From assembly GCA_017518705.1 (NCBI GenBank), contig JAFWUC010000014.1, positions 1 to 39,635 of the forward strand: a stretch of 39,635 nucleotides of DNA, given 5' to 3'. This document shows, piece by piece, positions 33,104 through 39,635 of the stretch. The notes beneath the pieces were generated by a model that was not told the DNA's origin, ran no database searches, and worked only from the letters and a program-made list of their open reading frames with translations. How positions within the stretch are numbered: position 1 is the first letter of the stretch; each line of letters begins with the position of its first letter. This stretch comes from Clostridia bacterium (GTDB lineage: Bacteria > Bacillota_A > Clostridia > Christensenellales > Aristaeellaceae). The position numbers were made by a program, and so were the translations under genes.

Positions 33104-34030
33104 ATGATATACACGCTTACGCTGAATCCGGCGCTGGACAAAACGCTTACGGTGCCGTCTTTCGCGCCCGGAAAGGTCAACCGGGTGCTCGAGACCCGGC
33201 AGGATCCGGGCGGCAAGGGCATAAATGTGTCCAAAGCGCTTAAGGAACTTGGCAGCGAAAACGTCGCCATGGGCATACTCGGCGGCAGTGCAGGGGAGTA
33301 CATTCTTGGCGCGCTGGCCCAAATGGGCATTGAAAGCGATTTCGTTGTCTCCAAGCGCCCCACCCGCACCAACATCAAGCTGTTCGATCCCGTGACCCGC
33401 CTGACCACCGACATAAACGAGGCGGGCGGCATAGACCCGGAGGATGCGCTCGCGCTGAAACGCAGGCTCCTGAAGGTCTTGAAGGCGGGAGACTTGTGCG
33501 TGATCTCGGGCCGGCTGGACGGGCTGGGCGTCGACGCGGGAGAATGGATACGGGACATAAACGCGCTGGGCGCGAAGGTGTTTCTGGACACCCAAGGCGC
33601 GGCGCTCAAATCGGGCGTTGAAAGCTCGGCCTATATGATAAAACCCAACGCCGAGGAGATGGCGGAAATGATGGGGCTGCCCGTCAACACGTTTGACGAG
33701 GCTGCCGCCCGCGCGAAGGAAGTGCTTGCCGCCTCGTCCGTCCGGGCCGTGCTGGTCTCGATGGGAGAAGCCGGCGCCGTGTACGCGGACAGGGAGTGCG
33801 TGCTGTACGGCGAAAGCCCGGAGATAAGGGCTGCGAGCAGCGTAGGCGCGGGTGACAGCATGCTGGCGGGCTTCGTGCACGGTGTGTGCGAAGGTTTGGC
33901 CCCGGAAGAGAGTTTTAAGCTCTCCATAGCGTGCGGCGCCGCCGCGGCGCAGACCCAGGGCAGCGCCTGCCCCGAAAAACAGCAAATCTATTCCCTGCTC
34001 GGTCAGGTCAAACTTGGGAGGATACTATGA
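33104..34030 (+). CDS. PfkB-family sugar phosphate kinase (1-phosphofructokinase / tagatose-6-phosphate kinase type)
   Basis: 308 residues. The N-terminus MIYTLTLNPALDKTL and DPGGKGINVSKALKELG are characteristic of the FruK/LacC branch; SSVGAGDSMLAGF carries the catalytic Asp251 and anion hole, and IKPNAEEM is the other conserved block. It phosphorylates fructose-1-phosphate or tagatose-6-phosphate to the 1,6-bisphosphate. No fructose PTS gene is next to it; the GH112 gene four genes on suggests a galactoside route, so tagatose-6-phosphate is a reasonable alternative. Start ATG 33104 follows GAGAGG; an ATG at 33086 lies upstream of that site. Confidence 0.9.
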   Translation: MIYTLTLNPALDKTLTVPSFAPGKVNRVLETRQDPGGKGINVSKALKELGSENVAMGILGGSAGEYILGALAQMGIESDFVVSKRPTRTNIKLFDPVTRLTTDINEAGGIDPEDALALKRRLLKVLKAGDLCVISGRLDGLGVDAGEWIRDINALGAKVFLDTQGAALKSGVESSAYMIKPNAEEMAEMMGLPVNTFDEAAARAKEVLAASSVRAVLVSMGEAGAVYADRECVLYGESPEIRAASSVGAGDSMLAGFVHGVCEGLAPEESFKLSIACGAAAAQTQGSACPEKQQIYSLLGQVKLGRIL

Positions 34031-34764
34031 GCAAAACAAAGGTACAGGCCCACAGGGGTTTCAGCGCGATCGCGCCTGAAAACACTTTGCCCGCGTTCAA
34101 AAAGGCAGTCGAGATCGGCGCGGACGGCATCGAGTGCGACATCCATCTCACAAAAGACGGCAAATTCGTGGTGTGCCATGGCGGGACCATCGACCGCACA
34201 TCAAACGGCAGCGGCGAGATATCCGCTATGACATTGGAGGAACTGAAAAAGTTCGACTTCGGCGTCAGGTTCTCTGAAGAGTTCAAAGGCACGCGCATCC
34301 CCACGCTTGAGGAGATGCTGGAAGTCGTAAAGCCGCTGGAGATCATAAACATAGAGATCAAGCGTTTTGAGCATCCCATGGGGCTGGACGCCGCGCTGGA
34401 TCTTTTTTACGATATACTGGTCAAAACGAATGTGCTCAAACAGGTGATAGTCTCCAGCTTCGACAAACTCGCGTTAAAGCGCTTAAAGCAGCTGCACGGG
34501 GACGTCTACACCTGCCTGCTGTACTCGCATATGTCCCGCTCCGCGGCGTGCGCGCATAAGCTGGGCTGCGACGCCATCCATCCCGCCTTCGAGTTTTTGT
34601 CCAAGGCGACCATCAACTCCGCCCATAAACGGGGCATGAAGGTCAACTGCTGGACGCCCAACGGCGAGGACGAGATCGGGTACATGGTGAAGCAGGGCTG
34701 TGATGGCATAATCACCAATTATCCTGACCGGGCGCTCAAAACGATACGGGAACAGAATAAATGA
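34027..34764 (+). CDS. Glycerophosphodiester phosphodiesterase (GDPD), stand-alone
   Basis: 245 residues. It cleaves glycerophosphodiesters to glycerol-3-phosphate and an alcohol. VQAHRGFSAIAPENTLPAF (His9, Arg10, Glu18), GIECDIHLTKDGKFVVCHGGTIDRT (Glu36, Asp38, His51) and a final TNYPDRAL match the family. The usual His-Asp after the catalytic His is His-Gly here. It is clearly related to the GDPD half of the protein at 28085-29689. No signal peptide. GGAGG and ATGA overlap with pfkB show coupling. An in-frame start further upstream (33931) lies within pfkB and is rejected. Confidence 0.93.
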   Translation: MSKTKVQAHRGFSAIAPENTLPAFKKAVEIGADGIECDIHLTKDGKFVVCHGGTIDRTSNGSGEISAMTLEELKKFDFGVRFSEEFKGTRIPTLEEMLEVVKPLEIINIEIKRFEHPMGLDAALDLFYDILVKTNVLKQVIVSSFDKLALKRLKQLHGDVYTCLLYSHMSRSAACAHKLGCDAIHPAFEFLSKATINSAHKRGMKVNCWTPNGEDEIGYMVKQGCDGIITNYPDRALKTIREQNK

Positions 34765-35291
34765 AAAGAAAAACTTACTACAGAAAATGGCTGAGCGGCG
34801 ACAGGGGCACCTGGGTGCTCATCGCACTGCTGGTGCTGGCGTTTCCGGTGGGCCTGTGGCTGATGTGGCGTGAGGCAAAGTGGAAACTCTGGCTGAAAGC
34901 CCTCATAACGGCAGCCTGGACGGGCGTGATCGTGCTGGGGATCGTGGTGTTCTCCACCACCTCATTTGACTACGACCGGGGCAGCATCGTCGTCACCGAA
35001 CTGGTGAACGACAAGCGCATGCTGGCGCCTCTGCCGCCGGATGAGCTGCCGGACACGTCCCAGCTGCTCAAAAGTGCCAACGAGACCAGCAACCTGATCT
35101 CGCTGCCCACGCCTACGCCCGTGGCTACCCGCGTGTACTGCAACGATAACGGCAAGTATTACCATCTGGCGGGCTGCCGCTACGTGTACCCGCACACTCC
35201 CAAGGTCACGCTGAACCAGGCGAAAAACGCCGGCAAGACCGCCTGTCCCGTATGCAAGCCGCCCAAAGAGGAAACATACGGACAGGAATAG
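34761..35291 (+). CDS. Two-helix membrane protein with C-terminal H-C-C-C metal-binding tail
   Basis: 176 residues. Basic N-terminus, then two membrane segments (about 18-36 and 46-65), an acidic and Pro/Thr-rich spacer (about 80-120), and the tail VYCNDNGKYYHLAGC ... KTACPVCKP with H135, C139, C162 and C165. The tail matches that of the secreted protein at 18921 in spacing and sequence, and resembles an Ada-type or Excalibur-like zinc-binding module. It should lie outside the membrane if the N-terminus is inside and two helices form a hairpin with reverse topology; the orientation is uncertain. ATGA overlap with the GDPD gene. The function is unknown. Confidence 0.78.
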   Translation: MKRKTYYRKWLSGDRGTWVLIALLVLAFPVGLWLMWREAKWKLWLKALITAAWTGVIVLGIVVFSTTSFDYDRGSIVVTELVNDKRMLAPLPPDELPDTSQLLKSANETSNLISLPTPTPVATRVYCNDNGKYYHLAGCRYVYPHTPKVTLNQAKNAGKTACPVCKPPKEETYGQE

Positions 35292-35326
35292 CACCAAACC
35301 GCAAATTCTGTTAAGGAGAGTCTGGC

Positions 35327-37474
35327 ATGAACGATTATTCCAAAGGCGGATTTACTCTGCCGGGAGAGGCGGGCTACGAGGCCCTCACACTTAAAATGGC
35401 CGAAAAATGGGGAGCGGACGTGATACGCGACTCCGATGGCACCAAGCTTTCCGACGAGATCACAAAAGCGGGTTACCGCATCTATTCCACCATCTGCATC
35501 ATCCGGGAGCACAACACGTTCGCCGAAGCGCATCCCGACGCACAGCAGCAGAGCTTCCTGTTCTCAAAGCCCACCGTGGCTGCGGGAGAGACGCTCGAGA
35601 TCAGACCCCTGGACGGGTATTTCACCGAACAGTTCGAACTCAACGATTCCCCGGAAGCCATGGAATACTGGCAGGTGTGGGACAGGACGTCCAACCGCCT
35701 GCTGGGTAGGGACGAGTGGGAATACCTTGACGGCACAGTGAGGATCAAACGCTGCGAGCCCTTCCACAGGTATTCGGTATCGTTCCTGGCGTGGCGCGTG
35801 TGGGAAGAAATCAATATGTACAACCACACCACCAACCACTGGACCAGCGAGCATCTGCGCCAGCTGGATCCCCGGCATCCCCTGGCGTGGGAGTACCTTA
35901 AGCAGTGGCTCAGAGACTGGTGCGAAAACAATCCACAGACAGACGTGGTGCGCCTGACTTCGCTGTTCTACAATTTCGTGTGGATATTCGGTGACGACAT
36001 GCGCCTGCGCAGCCGATTTGTGGACTGGGCGAGCTATGACTTCACCGTGAGCCCCGCTGCGCTCAAGGCGTTTGAGGAGGAATACGGCTACGCCCTGACC
36101 GCCGAGGACTTCATAAACAAAGGCATGCTTCAGGCGACCCACCGCCCGCCTACCAAGGCGAAAAAGGACTACATGGATTTCATACAGCGCTTCGTGGCGG
36201 AAAAAGCCAGGGCGCTGGTGGATATCATCCACGCTTACGGCAAACAGGCCTACGTGTTTTATGACGACAGCTGGGTGGGCATGGAACCCTGCGGCAAGTA
36301 TTTCCCGTCCATAGGTTTCGACGGACTCATAAAGTGCGTATTCTCCGGCTTCGAGTGCCGCCTGTGCGCGCTGGCTAAAGTGGAGACCCATGAACTGCGC
36401 TTCCATCCTTACCTGTTCCCCGTGGGTCTGGGCGGCCTGCCCACGTTCTCCGAAGGCGGCGCGCCGGAAAAGGACGCCGTGAGCTACTGGCTGCACGTGC
36501 GCCGGGCGCTGGCAAGGCAGACGGTACAGCGCATAGGTCTGGGCGGTTATCTGCACCTCACGATCGGCCAGGATAAATTCAACGACGCCATAGCGGACAT
36601 GGCCCGGGACTTCCGCCGCATAAAGGCGCTGCACGAAAGCGACGCGCCCGCGACCCTGCCCATAAGGGTTGCGGTGATGCATTACTGGGGCAGCCTGCGG
36701 TCTTGGACGCTGTCCGGCCATTTCCACGAGACGGACAAAAACGTGCTCATCCACATAAACGAGGCGCTCTCCGGCCTGCCGGTTGACGTCAGGTTCATCA
36801 GCGTTGAGGACGTAAAGCGCGGGGCGCTAAAGGATGTGGACGTGCTGATAAACGCGGGCCGCGAAGGCGACGCCTGGAGCGGCGGCAGCGTGTGGAGGGA
36901 CAGCGGCCTGGTCAGCGAAGTCACCCGTTTCGTGTATGAGGGCGGCAGCCTGATAGGCGTGGGCGAGCCTTCCGCCGCAGAGGGCGGCGACACGCTTCTG
37001 GCGCTCAGCCACCTGCTTGGCGTGGATCTGGACAAGGGACAGTACGCCTGCCATGCCTCCTGGACTTACGAGACGCAAAACGCGCCCTTCATGCTGGCGG
37101 AGGACGCGATAGGAAAGACCGAGGGCATCCGGGTCACTTCGTCCGATACCCGTGTGCTGCTGGACAGGGACGGCACCCCAGCGCTCACGTTGAACCGTTT
37201 TGGCAGCGGACAGGCCGTGTACATGGGCGGCTTTGCCTACAGCCCCAAAGCGGCGCGCATGCTGCTGGAGCTGCTTAAGTTCCTGTGCGGCGCGGACGGA
37301 AACGCGGCGGGCGGCGCGGACGACCCGATGGTGGAGTGTGCCTGGTTTGAAAACAAGCGAACCCTGCTGGCGATGAATAACGCCGATACGCAGGTTACCA
37401 CCCGCGTGTTCTGCCCCGCGGGCAGCCTGGAACTCACATTCGAACCTTTTGAGACCCGGTTCATCGAGATGTGA
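35327..37474 (+). CDS. GH112 family phosphorylase (1,3-beta-galactosyl-N-acetylhexosamine / galactosyl-rhamnose phosphorylase type)
   Basis: 715 residues, close to the family length. GH112 enzymes split a terminal beta-galactoside with phosphate to give galactose-1-phosphate. Family features include GGFTLPGEAGYE, RDSDGTKLSDEI, DVVRLTSLFYNFVWIFGDD and AYVFYDDSWVGMEPCGKYF, in which Asp313/Asp314 lie where the general acid Asp is found. The C-terminal third has the expected beta-sandwich and flavodoxin-like parts (VDVLINAGREGDAWSGG, VYEGGSLIGVGEPSA). No signal peptide, so it acts in the cytosol. AAGGAG (35313-35318) precedes ATG 35327. Galacto-N-biose, lacto-N-biose and Gal-beta-1,4-rhamnose are all possible substrates; I cannot decide from sequence alone. 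Confidence 0.88.
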   Translation: MNDYSKGGFTLPGEAGYEALTLKMAEKWGADVIRDSDGTKLSDEITKAGYRIYSTICIIREHNTFAEAHPDAQQQSFLFSKPTVAAGETLEIRPLDGYFTEQFELNDSPEAMEYWQVWDRTSNRLLGRDEWEYLDGTVRIKRCEPFHRYSVSFLAWRVWEEINMYNHTTNHWTSEHLRQLDPRHPLAWEYLKQWLRDWCENNPQTDVVRLTSLFYNFVWIFGDDMRLRSRFVDWASYDFTVSPAALKAFEEEYGYALTAEDFINKGMLQATHRPPTKAKKDYMDFIQRFVAEKARALVDIIHAYGKQAYVFYDDSWVGMEPCGKYFPSIGFDGLIKCVFSGFECRLCALAKVETHELRFHPYLFPVGLGGLPTFSEGGAPEKDAVSYWLHVRRALARQTVQRIGLGGYLHLTIGQDKFNDAIADMARDFRRIKALHESDAPATLPIRVAVMHYWGSLRSWTLSGHFHETDKNVLIHINEALSGLPVDVRFISVEDVKRGALKDVDVLINAGREGDAWSGGSVWRDSGLVSEVTRFVYEGGSLIGVGEPSAAEGGDTLLALSHLLGVDLDKGQYACHASWTYETQNAPFMLAEDAIGKTEGIRVTSSDTRVLLDRDGTPALTLNRFGSGQAVYMGGFAYSPKAARMLLELLKFLCGADGNAAGGADDPMVECAWFENKRTLLAMNNADTQVTTRVFCPAGSLELTFEPFETRFIEM

Positions 37475-37497
37475 TCTGATACAGTGCAAATAAAAAG

Positions 37498-37529
37498 CGC
37501 CTTCCCGCAATAACGCGGGAAGGCGTTTT
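37498..37529. terminator. Bidirectional terminator between GH112 and radical SAM genes
   Basis: CGCCTTCCCGC (37498-37508), loop AATAAC (37509-37514), GCGGGAAGGCG (37515-37525), TTTT (37526-37529); A's at 37492-37496 give a U-tract on the minus strand too. It lies between convergent genes. Confidence 0.9.
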
Positions 37530-37533
37530 AGTG

Positions 37534-38535
37534 TCAGATATTATCCTCAAGATATCTGTTGAACAGATACATCTTATAATCGTCAAGGCTGAAAGCTCTT
37601 TCCGAGCCGGCGTCTGAATACCGCCGCGCGATCTCTTTCCACGTCACCTGCTTTGCCAGCCTGAGCGCGGGGATGTCGCCGGTCTCAAGCCGCCTGTACA
37701 GAGTTTCGGGGCTGTCCGCATCAAGGCTGCCCACCCGCCAGGGCGCGCTTAAATGGGTGAAGTTCAGGTACGCGTCCAAAGTGTTTGAGATATTCAGCGT
37801 GACTGCGCCTTCTATACGGTAGTCGGGATGAGAGCCGCTCCCGAGCAGTATTTCCGCGCAGTCCTTCTCTTCAAGCAGTTCGTCATAGCCCAGATACACG
37901 GGGATGAGGCTGTCCGGGATGTGCTTTTTGCATATGCGGATTGGGTAGAGCTTGCGGTTCTCCCCATCGCAGGAGCCTTCATGCACGAAAAACTCCATTT
38001 CGGGGCAGCTTTCCGCACGAATTTGCTTGTACAGCGCGTACACTTCCCCGATCTCGCGTATGTTTTCCTCGTTTATAAAGCACTGCCAGCGGGGGACTAT
38101 CCCGCCCTGAATGAGCCTGCGCGTCGCCAGCATGACTTCGCCGAACGCGCCTTTGCGGCCCACGTACCTGTCCTGCGTTTCATCTAAGCCGAACAGCGTG
38201 AGCTGCACTTTCCTTACGCCGACTTCTTTAAGAAACGGGATGTATGCGTCGTCCCGCGCGATGCGCCGGAAACCGGCCAGCTCGAAGCGCTGCGGCACCG
38301 CGTTTACGGACACGGCGATATCCCTGAACCATCTTTCCCGGTAGCTGTCGCAGAAATCCGGCTCCCGCATCCAGCTGTAGTACGCTATCCTGCCGAAAAA
38401 TGGCCTGAAGTAATCGACTATGAACTTGTCTGTCTCGTCAGGCAGCTGCTTGTTCGGCATATGCCCCAGCCAGCAGTGCAGGCAGCGGTTGGGGCAGCCG
38501 TACATATCCACCACGAGATTGAGCATAGGATCCAT
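37534..38535 (-). CDS. Radical SAM protein of unknown specificity
   Basis: 333 residues. C14-x3-C18-x2-C21 in DMYGCPNRCLHCW is the radical SAM 4Fe-4S site; the barrel continues with VRKVQLTLFGLDETQDRYVGRKGAFGEVMLATRRLIQGGI, a typical activating- or peptide-modifying-type pattern. The C-terminal third resembles a SPASM-like region (VTLNISNTLDAYLNFTHLSAPWRVGSLDADSPETLYRRL) but lacks its cysteine pairs. ATG 38535 is 7 nt after AGAGGT; a GTG at 38544 overlaps that site. The gene is 22 nt downstream of the small zincin gene and probably shares its transcript. The substrate is unknown. Confidence 0.85.
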   Translation of the reverse strand: MDPMLNLVVDMYGCPNRCLHCWLGHMPNKQLPDETDKFIVDYFRPFFGRIAYYSWMREPDFCDSYRERWFRDIAVSVNAVPQRFELAGFRRIARDDAYIPFLKEVGVRKVQLTLFGLDETQDRYVGRKGAFGEVMLATRRLIQGGIVPRWQCFINEENIREIGEVYALYKQIRAESCPEMEFFVHEGSCDGENRKLYPIRICKKHIPDSLIPVYLGYDELLEEKDCAEILLGSGSHPDYRIEGAVTLNISNTLDAYLNFTHLSAPWRVGSLDADSPETLYRRLETGDIPALRLAKQVTWKEIARRYSDAGSERAFSLDDYKMYLFNRYLEDNI

Positions 38536-38557
38536 GGTGCGCACCTCTAAAATGGAG

Positions 38558-39019
38558 TCAATCGATGTTTTTCAATCCGCTGTACAGCTCGTTGAACGAC
38601 TTTGTCCGGCTGCACCTACCGAAAGAAAGTGCTTTGTTGTCTCCGAATTCCAGCAAAAAGCATTTGGTCAACTCTTCAACGGTCTGCTCAAGCGCCGTAA
38701 AAAACTGCTGGTAGGCAAAGCTGCTTGCTGCTGAGCCTTCCTCGAAACAATTCGTTATCAGCGATTCGGTCACCTGATCCAACGGATACATTTTGATATG
38801 CATCAACTCATGGATGATGACCTCTTCAAGGTTTTCTGCCTTTGGGTCTGCGATATTCAAAAGCAGGATCGCTTTCCTGTCGTCACAGTCGATCTTGAAA
38901 TCGCCCGTTTTTCGCCAGGTCGGGTCTTCGACGAATTCGAGCTTAACATCCCAGGCGGGGGTTATCCTCAGTTTTCTTATGTATTTTTCAAATATGGCGG
39001 TCAATGCCTGCTTATCCAT
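38558..39019 (-). CDS. Small HExxH zinc metalloprotease-like protein (minimal zincin)
   Basis: 153 residues. VIIHELMHIKMYPLD gives His70, Glu71 and His74 as the HExxH zinc motif. A helix with ALEQTVEEL (about 109-117) likely supplies the third ligand Glu. There is no signal peptide or membrane segment. Similar small zincins are common in phages and in Bacillota accessory regions, often without known substrates. ATG 39019 follows AAGGAG. It sits just before the radical SAM gene, in the same direction. Protease activity is inferred from the motif only. Confidence 0.78.
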   Translation of the reverse strand: MDKQALTAIFEKYIRKLRITPAWDVKLEFVEDPTWRKTGDFKIDCDDRKAILLLNIADPKAENLEEVIIHELMHIKMYPLDQVTESLITNCFEEGSAASSFAYQQFFTALEQTVEELTKCFLLEFGDNKALSFGRCSRTKSFNELYSGLKNID

Positions 39020-39061
39020 GGTGTTTCTCCTTAAGCATCTGTTTGCTGCGCTTCTAAATGT

Positions 39062-39088
39062 TAAGCCTGCTGAAGAACAGCAGGCTTA
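39062..39088 (-). terminator. Hairpin downstream of the methionyl-tRNA synthetase gene
   Basis: TAAGCCTGCTG (39062-39072), loop AAGAA, CAGCAGGCTTA (39078-39088), a perfect 11-bp stem 17 bases past the stop at 39106. The following minus-strand sequence is only moderately T-rich (TTAACATTTAG), so termination may be partial and allow read-through to the zincin and radical SAM genes. Confidence 0.6.
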
Positions 39089-39105
39089 GCAATTTACTTG
39101 ATTAT

Positions 39106-39635
39106 TTAGTACAGTTTCGCGCCGGCGGGGATGTGGGGATCCACCATCAGCAGGTGGAGCTTTTCTTCCTCGCCTTCCTTGTGTACGGCGCTTATCAGCA
39201 TGCCGCAGGACTCGATGCCCATCATGGCCCGGGGAGGCAGGTTGGTGATGGCGATGCAGGTCTTGCCGATAAGCTCATCGGGCTCGTAATACGCGTGGAT
39301 GCCGCTCAGGATCGTGCGGTTTTCGCCGCTGCCGTCGTCCAGGGTGAACTTGAGCAGTTTCTTGGACTTGGGCACCGCTTCGCAGGCGAGCACCTTAACG
39401 GCGCGGAAATCGCTCTTGCTGAAGGTTTCAAAGTCCACCTGATCTTGGAACAGAGGCTCGATCACGACGTTGGAAAAGTCGATCTTCTCTTCCGTAGGCG
39501 CCGCTTTCCCGGCTTCCTGCGCAGCCTTGCAGGCCTCCTGAGAGGGACAGGTGAAGCAGGCGCATTCGGACGCTGCCGGCTTCTCTTCGGCTTTTTCGTC
39601 CTTCTTAGGCTGGTCGAGGGGCTTCATCGTCGGGA
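39106..39635 (-). CDS. metG: Methionyl-tRNA synthetase, C-terminal part with tRNA-binding domain (5' end outside window)
   Basis: The frame is open to the window edge at 39635, so only the C-terminal ~176 residues are seen. The last ~110 residues (IDFSNVVIEPLFQDQVDFETFSKSDFRAVKVLACEAVPKSKKLLKFTLDDG ... ILSGIHAYYEPDELIGKTCIAITNLPPRAMMGIESCGMLISA) are the EMAP-II/Trbp111-like domain at the end of dimeric bacterial MetRS. The ahead linker is charged (KKDEKAEEKPA) and contains a Cys cluster, C-x-C-x2-C-x5-C, in ECACFTCPSQEACK, not usual there. A free-standing tRNA-binding protein starting at ATG 39627 is possible but less likely: no ribosome site can be judged so close to the edge. Confidence 0.82.
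   Translation of the reverse strand, partial: PTMKPLDQPKKDEKAEEKPAASECACFTCPSQEACKAAQEAGKAAPTEEKIDFSNVVIEPLFQDQVDFETFSKSDFRAVKVLACEAVPKSKKLLKFTLDDGSGENRTILSGIHAYYEPDELIGKTCIAITNLPPRAMMGIESCGMLISAVHKEGEEEKLHLLMVDPHIPAGAKLY

Noticed and set aside
39106..39627. Free-standing tRNA-binding protein starting at ATG 39627
   Set aside because: The frame remains open beyond the ATG to the window edge, and the domain and charged linker fit the C-terminus of MetRS better; it cannot be fully excluded.

Overview
The window looks like a chromosomal segment of an uncultured, GC-rich member of the Clostridia (Bacillota), plausibly a gut commensal. The support is: the Firmicutes-type block rimP-nusA-ylxR-ylxQ-infB-rbfA-nrnA-truB; pyrR, mutS2, an AddB-type nuclease and an LCP cell-wall protein; sigma-A promoters with 17-bp spacers and strong GGAGG ribosome sites; several TTG/GTG starts; and a GH112 phosphorylase, an enzyme class typical of bacteria that use host or plant galactosides. 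The species cannot be named from the sequence alone.

Layout. 1-1587 is the 3' part of a phage tail/receptor-binding gene. It ends 134 bp before the 3' end of a tRNA-Pro(CGG), followed by tRNA-Thr(CGT), so the left edge is probably the end of a prophage or prophage remnant lying at a tRNA. 1982-5937 holds a DEDDh exonuclease fused to a RelA/SpoT-like HD domain (minus strand), a divergent monocistronic secreted protein, pyrR, and a GT2-GtrA glycosyltransferase. 6013-8146 (minus) is a HAD phosphatase and a MATE exporter with overlapping ends. From 8362 a promoter drives the long plus-strand translation block (8469-15614), which continues with little or no gap into addB, a small secreted peptidoglycan-binding/zinc protein, an LCP protein, a U32 peptidase, mutS2, an HtrA protease, two tandem esterases, a nitrilase-GDPD fusion and a GH18 enzyme, up to a terminator at 30768-30794.

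30801-32949 (minus) is a two-gene unit: a membrane-anchored helical-repeat protein and a DUF362/ferredoxin-type protein. 33104-37474 (plus) is a compact operon: PfkB sugar kinase, a second GDPD, a membrane protein with the same H-C-C-C metal-binding tail as the protein at 18921, and the GH112 phosphorylase. 37534-39635 (minus) holds a radical SAM protein, a small HExxH zincin and the C-terminal tRNA-binding part of a methionyl-tRNA synthetase that runs off the window.

The core genes are ordinary housekeeping genes. The parts that merit attention are the exonuclease-zinc-HD fusion, the nitrilase-GDPD fusion beside a tandem esterase pair, the radical SAM/zincin pair, the AddB lacking its N-terminal Walker A motif and its usual addA neighbour, and the recurring H-x3-C...C-x2-C tail. 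Intergenic stretches not listed are short (<110 bp) and show nothing beyond ribosome-binding sites. The two longest gene-free stretches are 1588-1981 (terminator, two tRNAs, promoter, dyads) and 8147-8468 (divergent promoters and a structured leader). No CRISPR array, rRNA or insertion sequence was seen.
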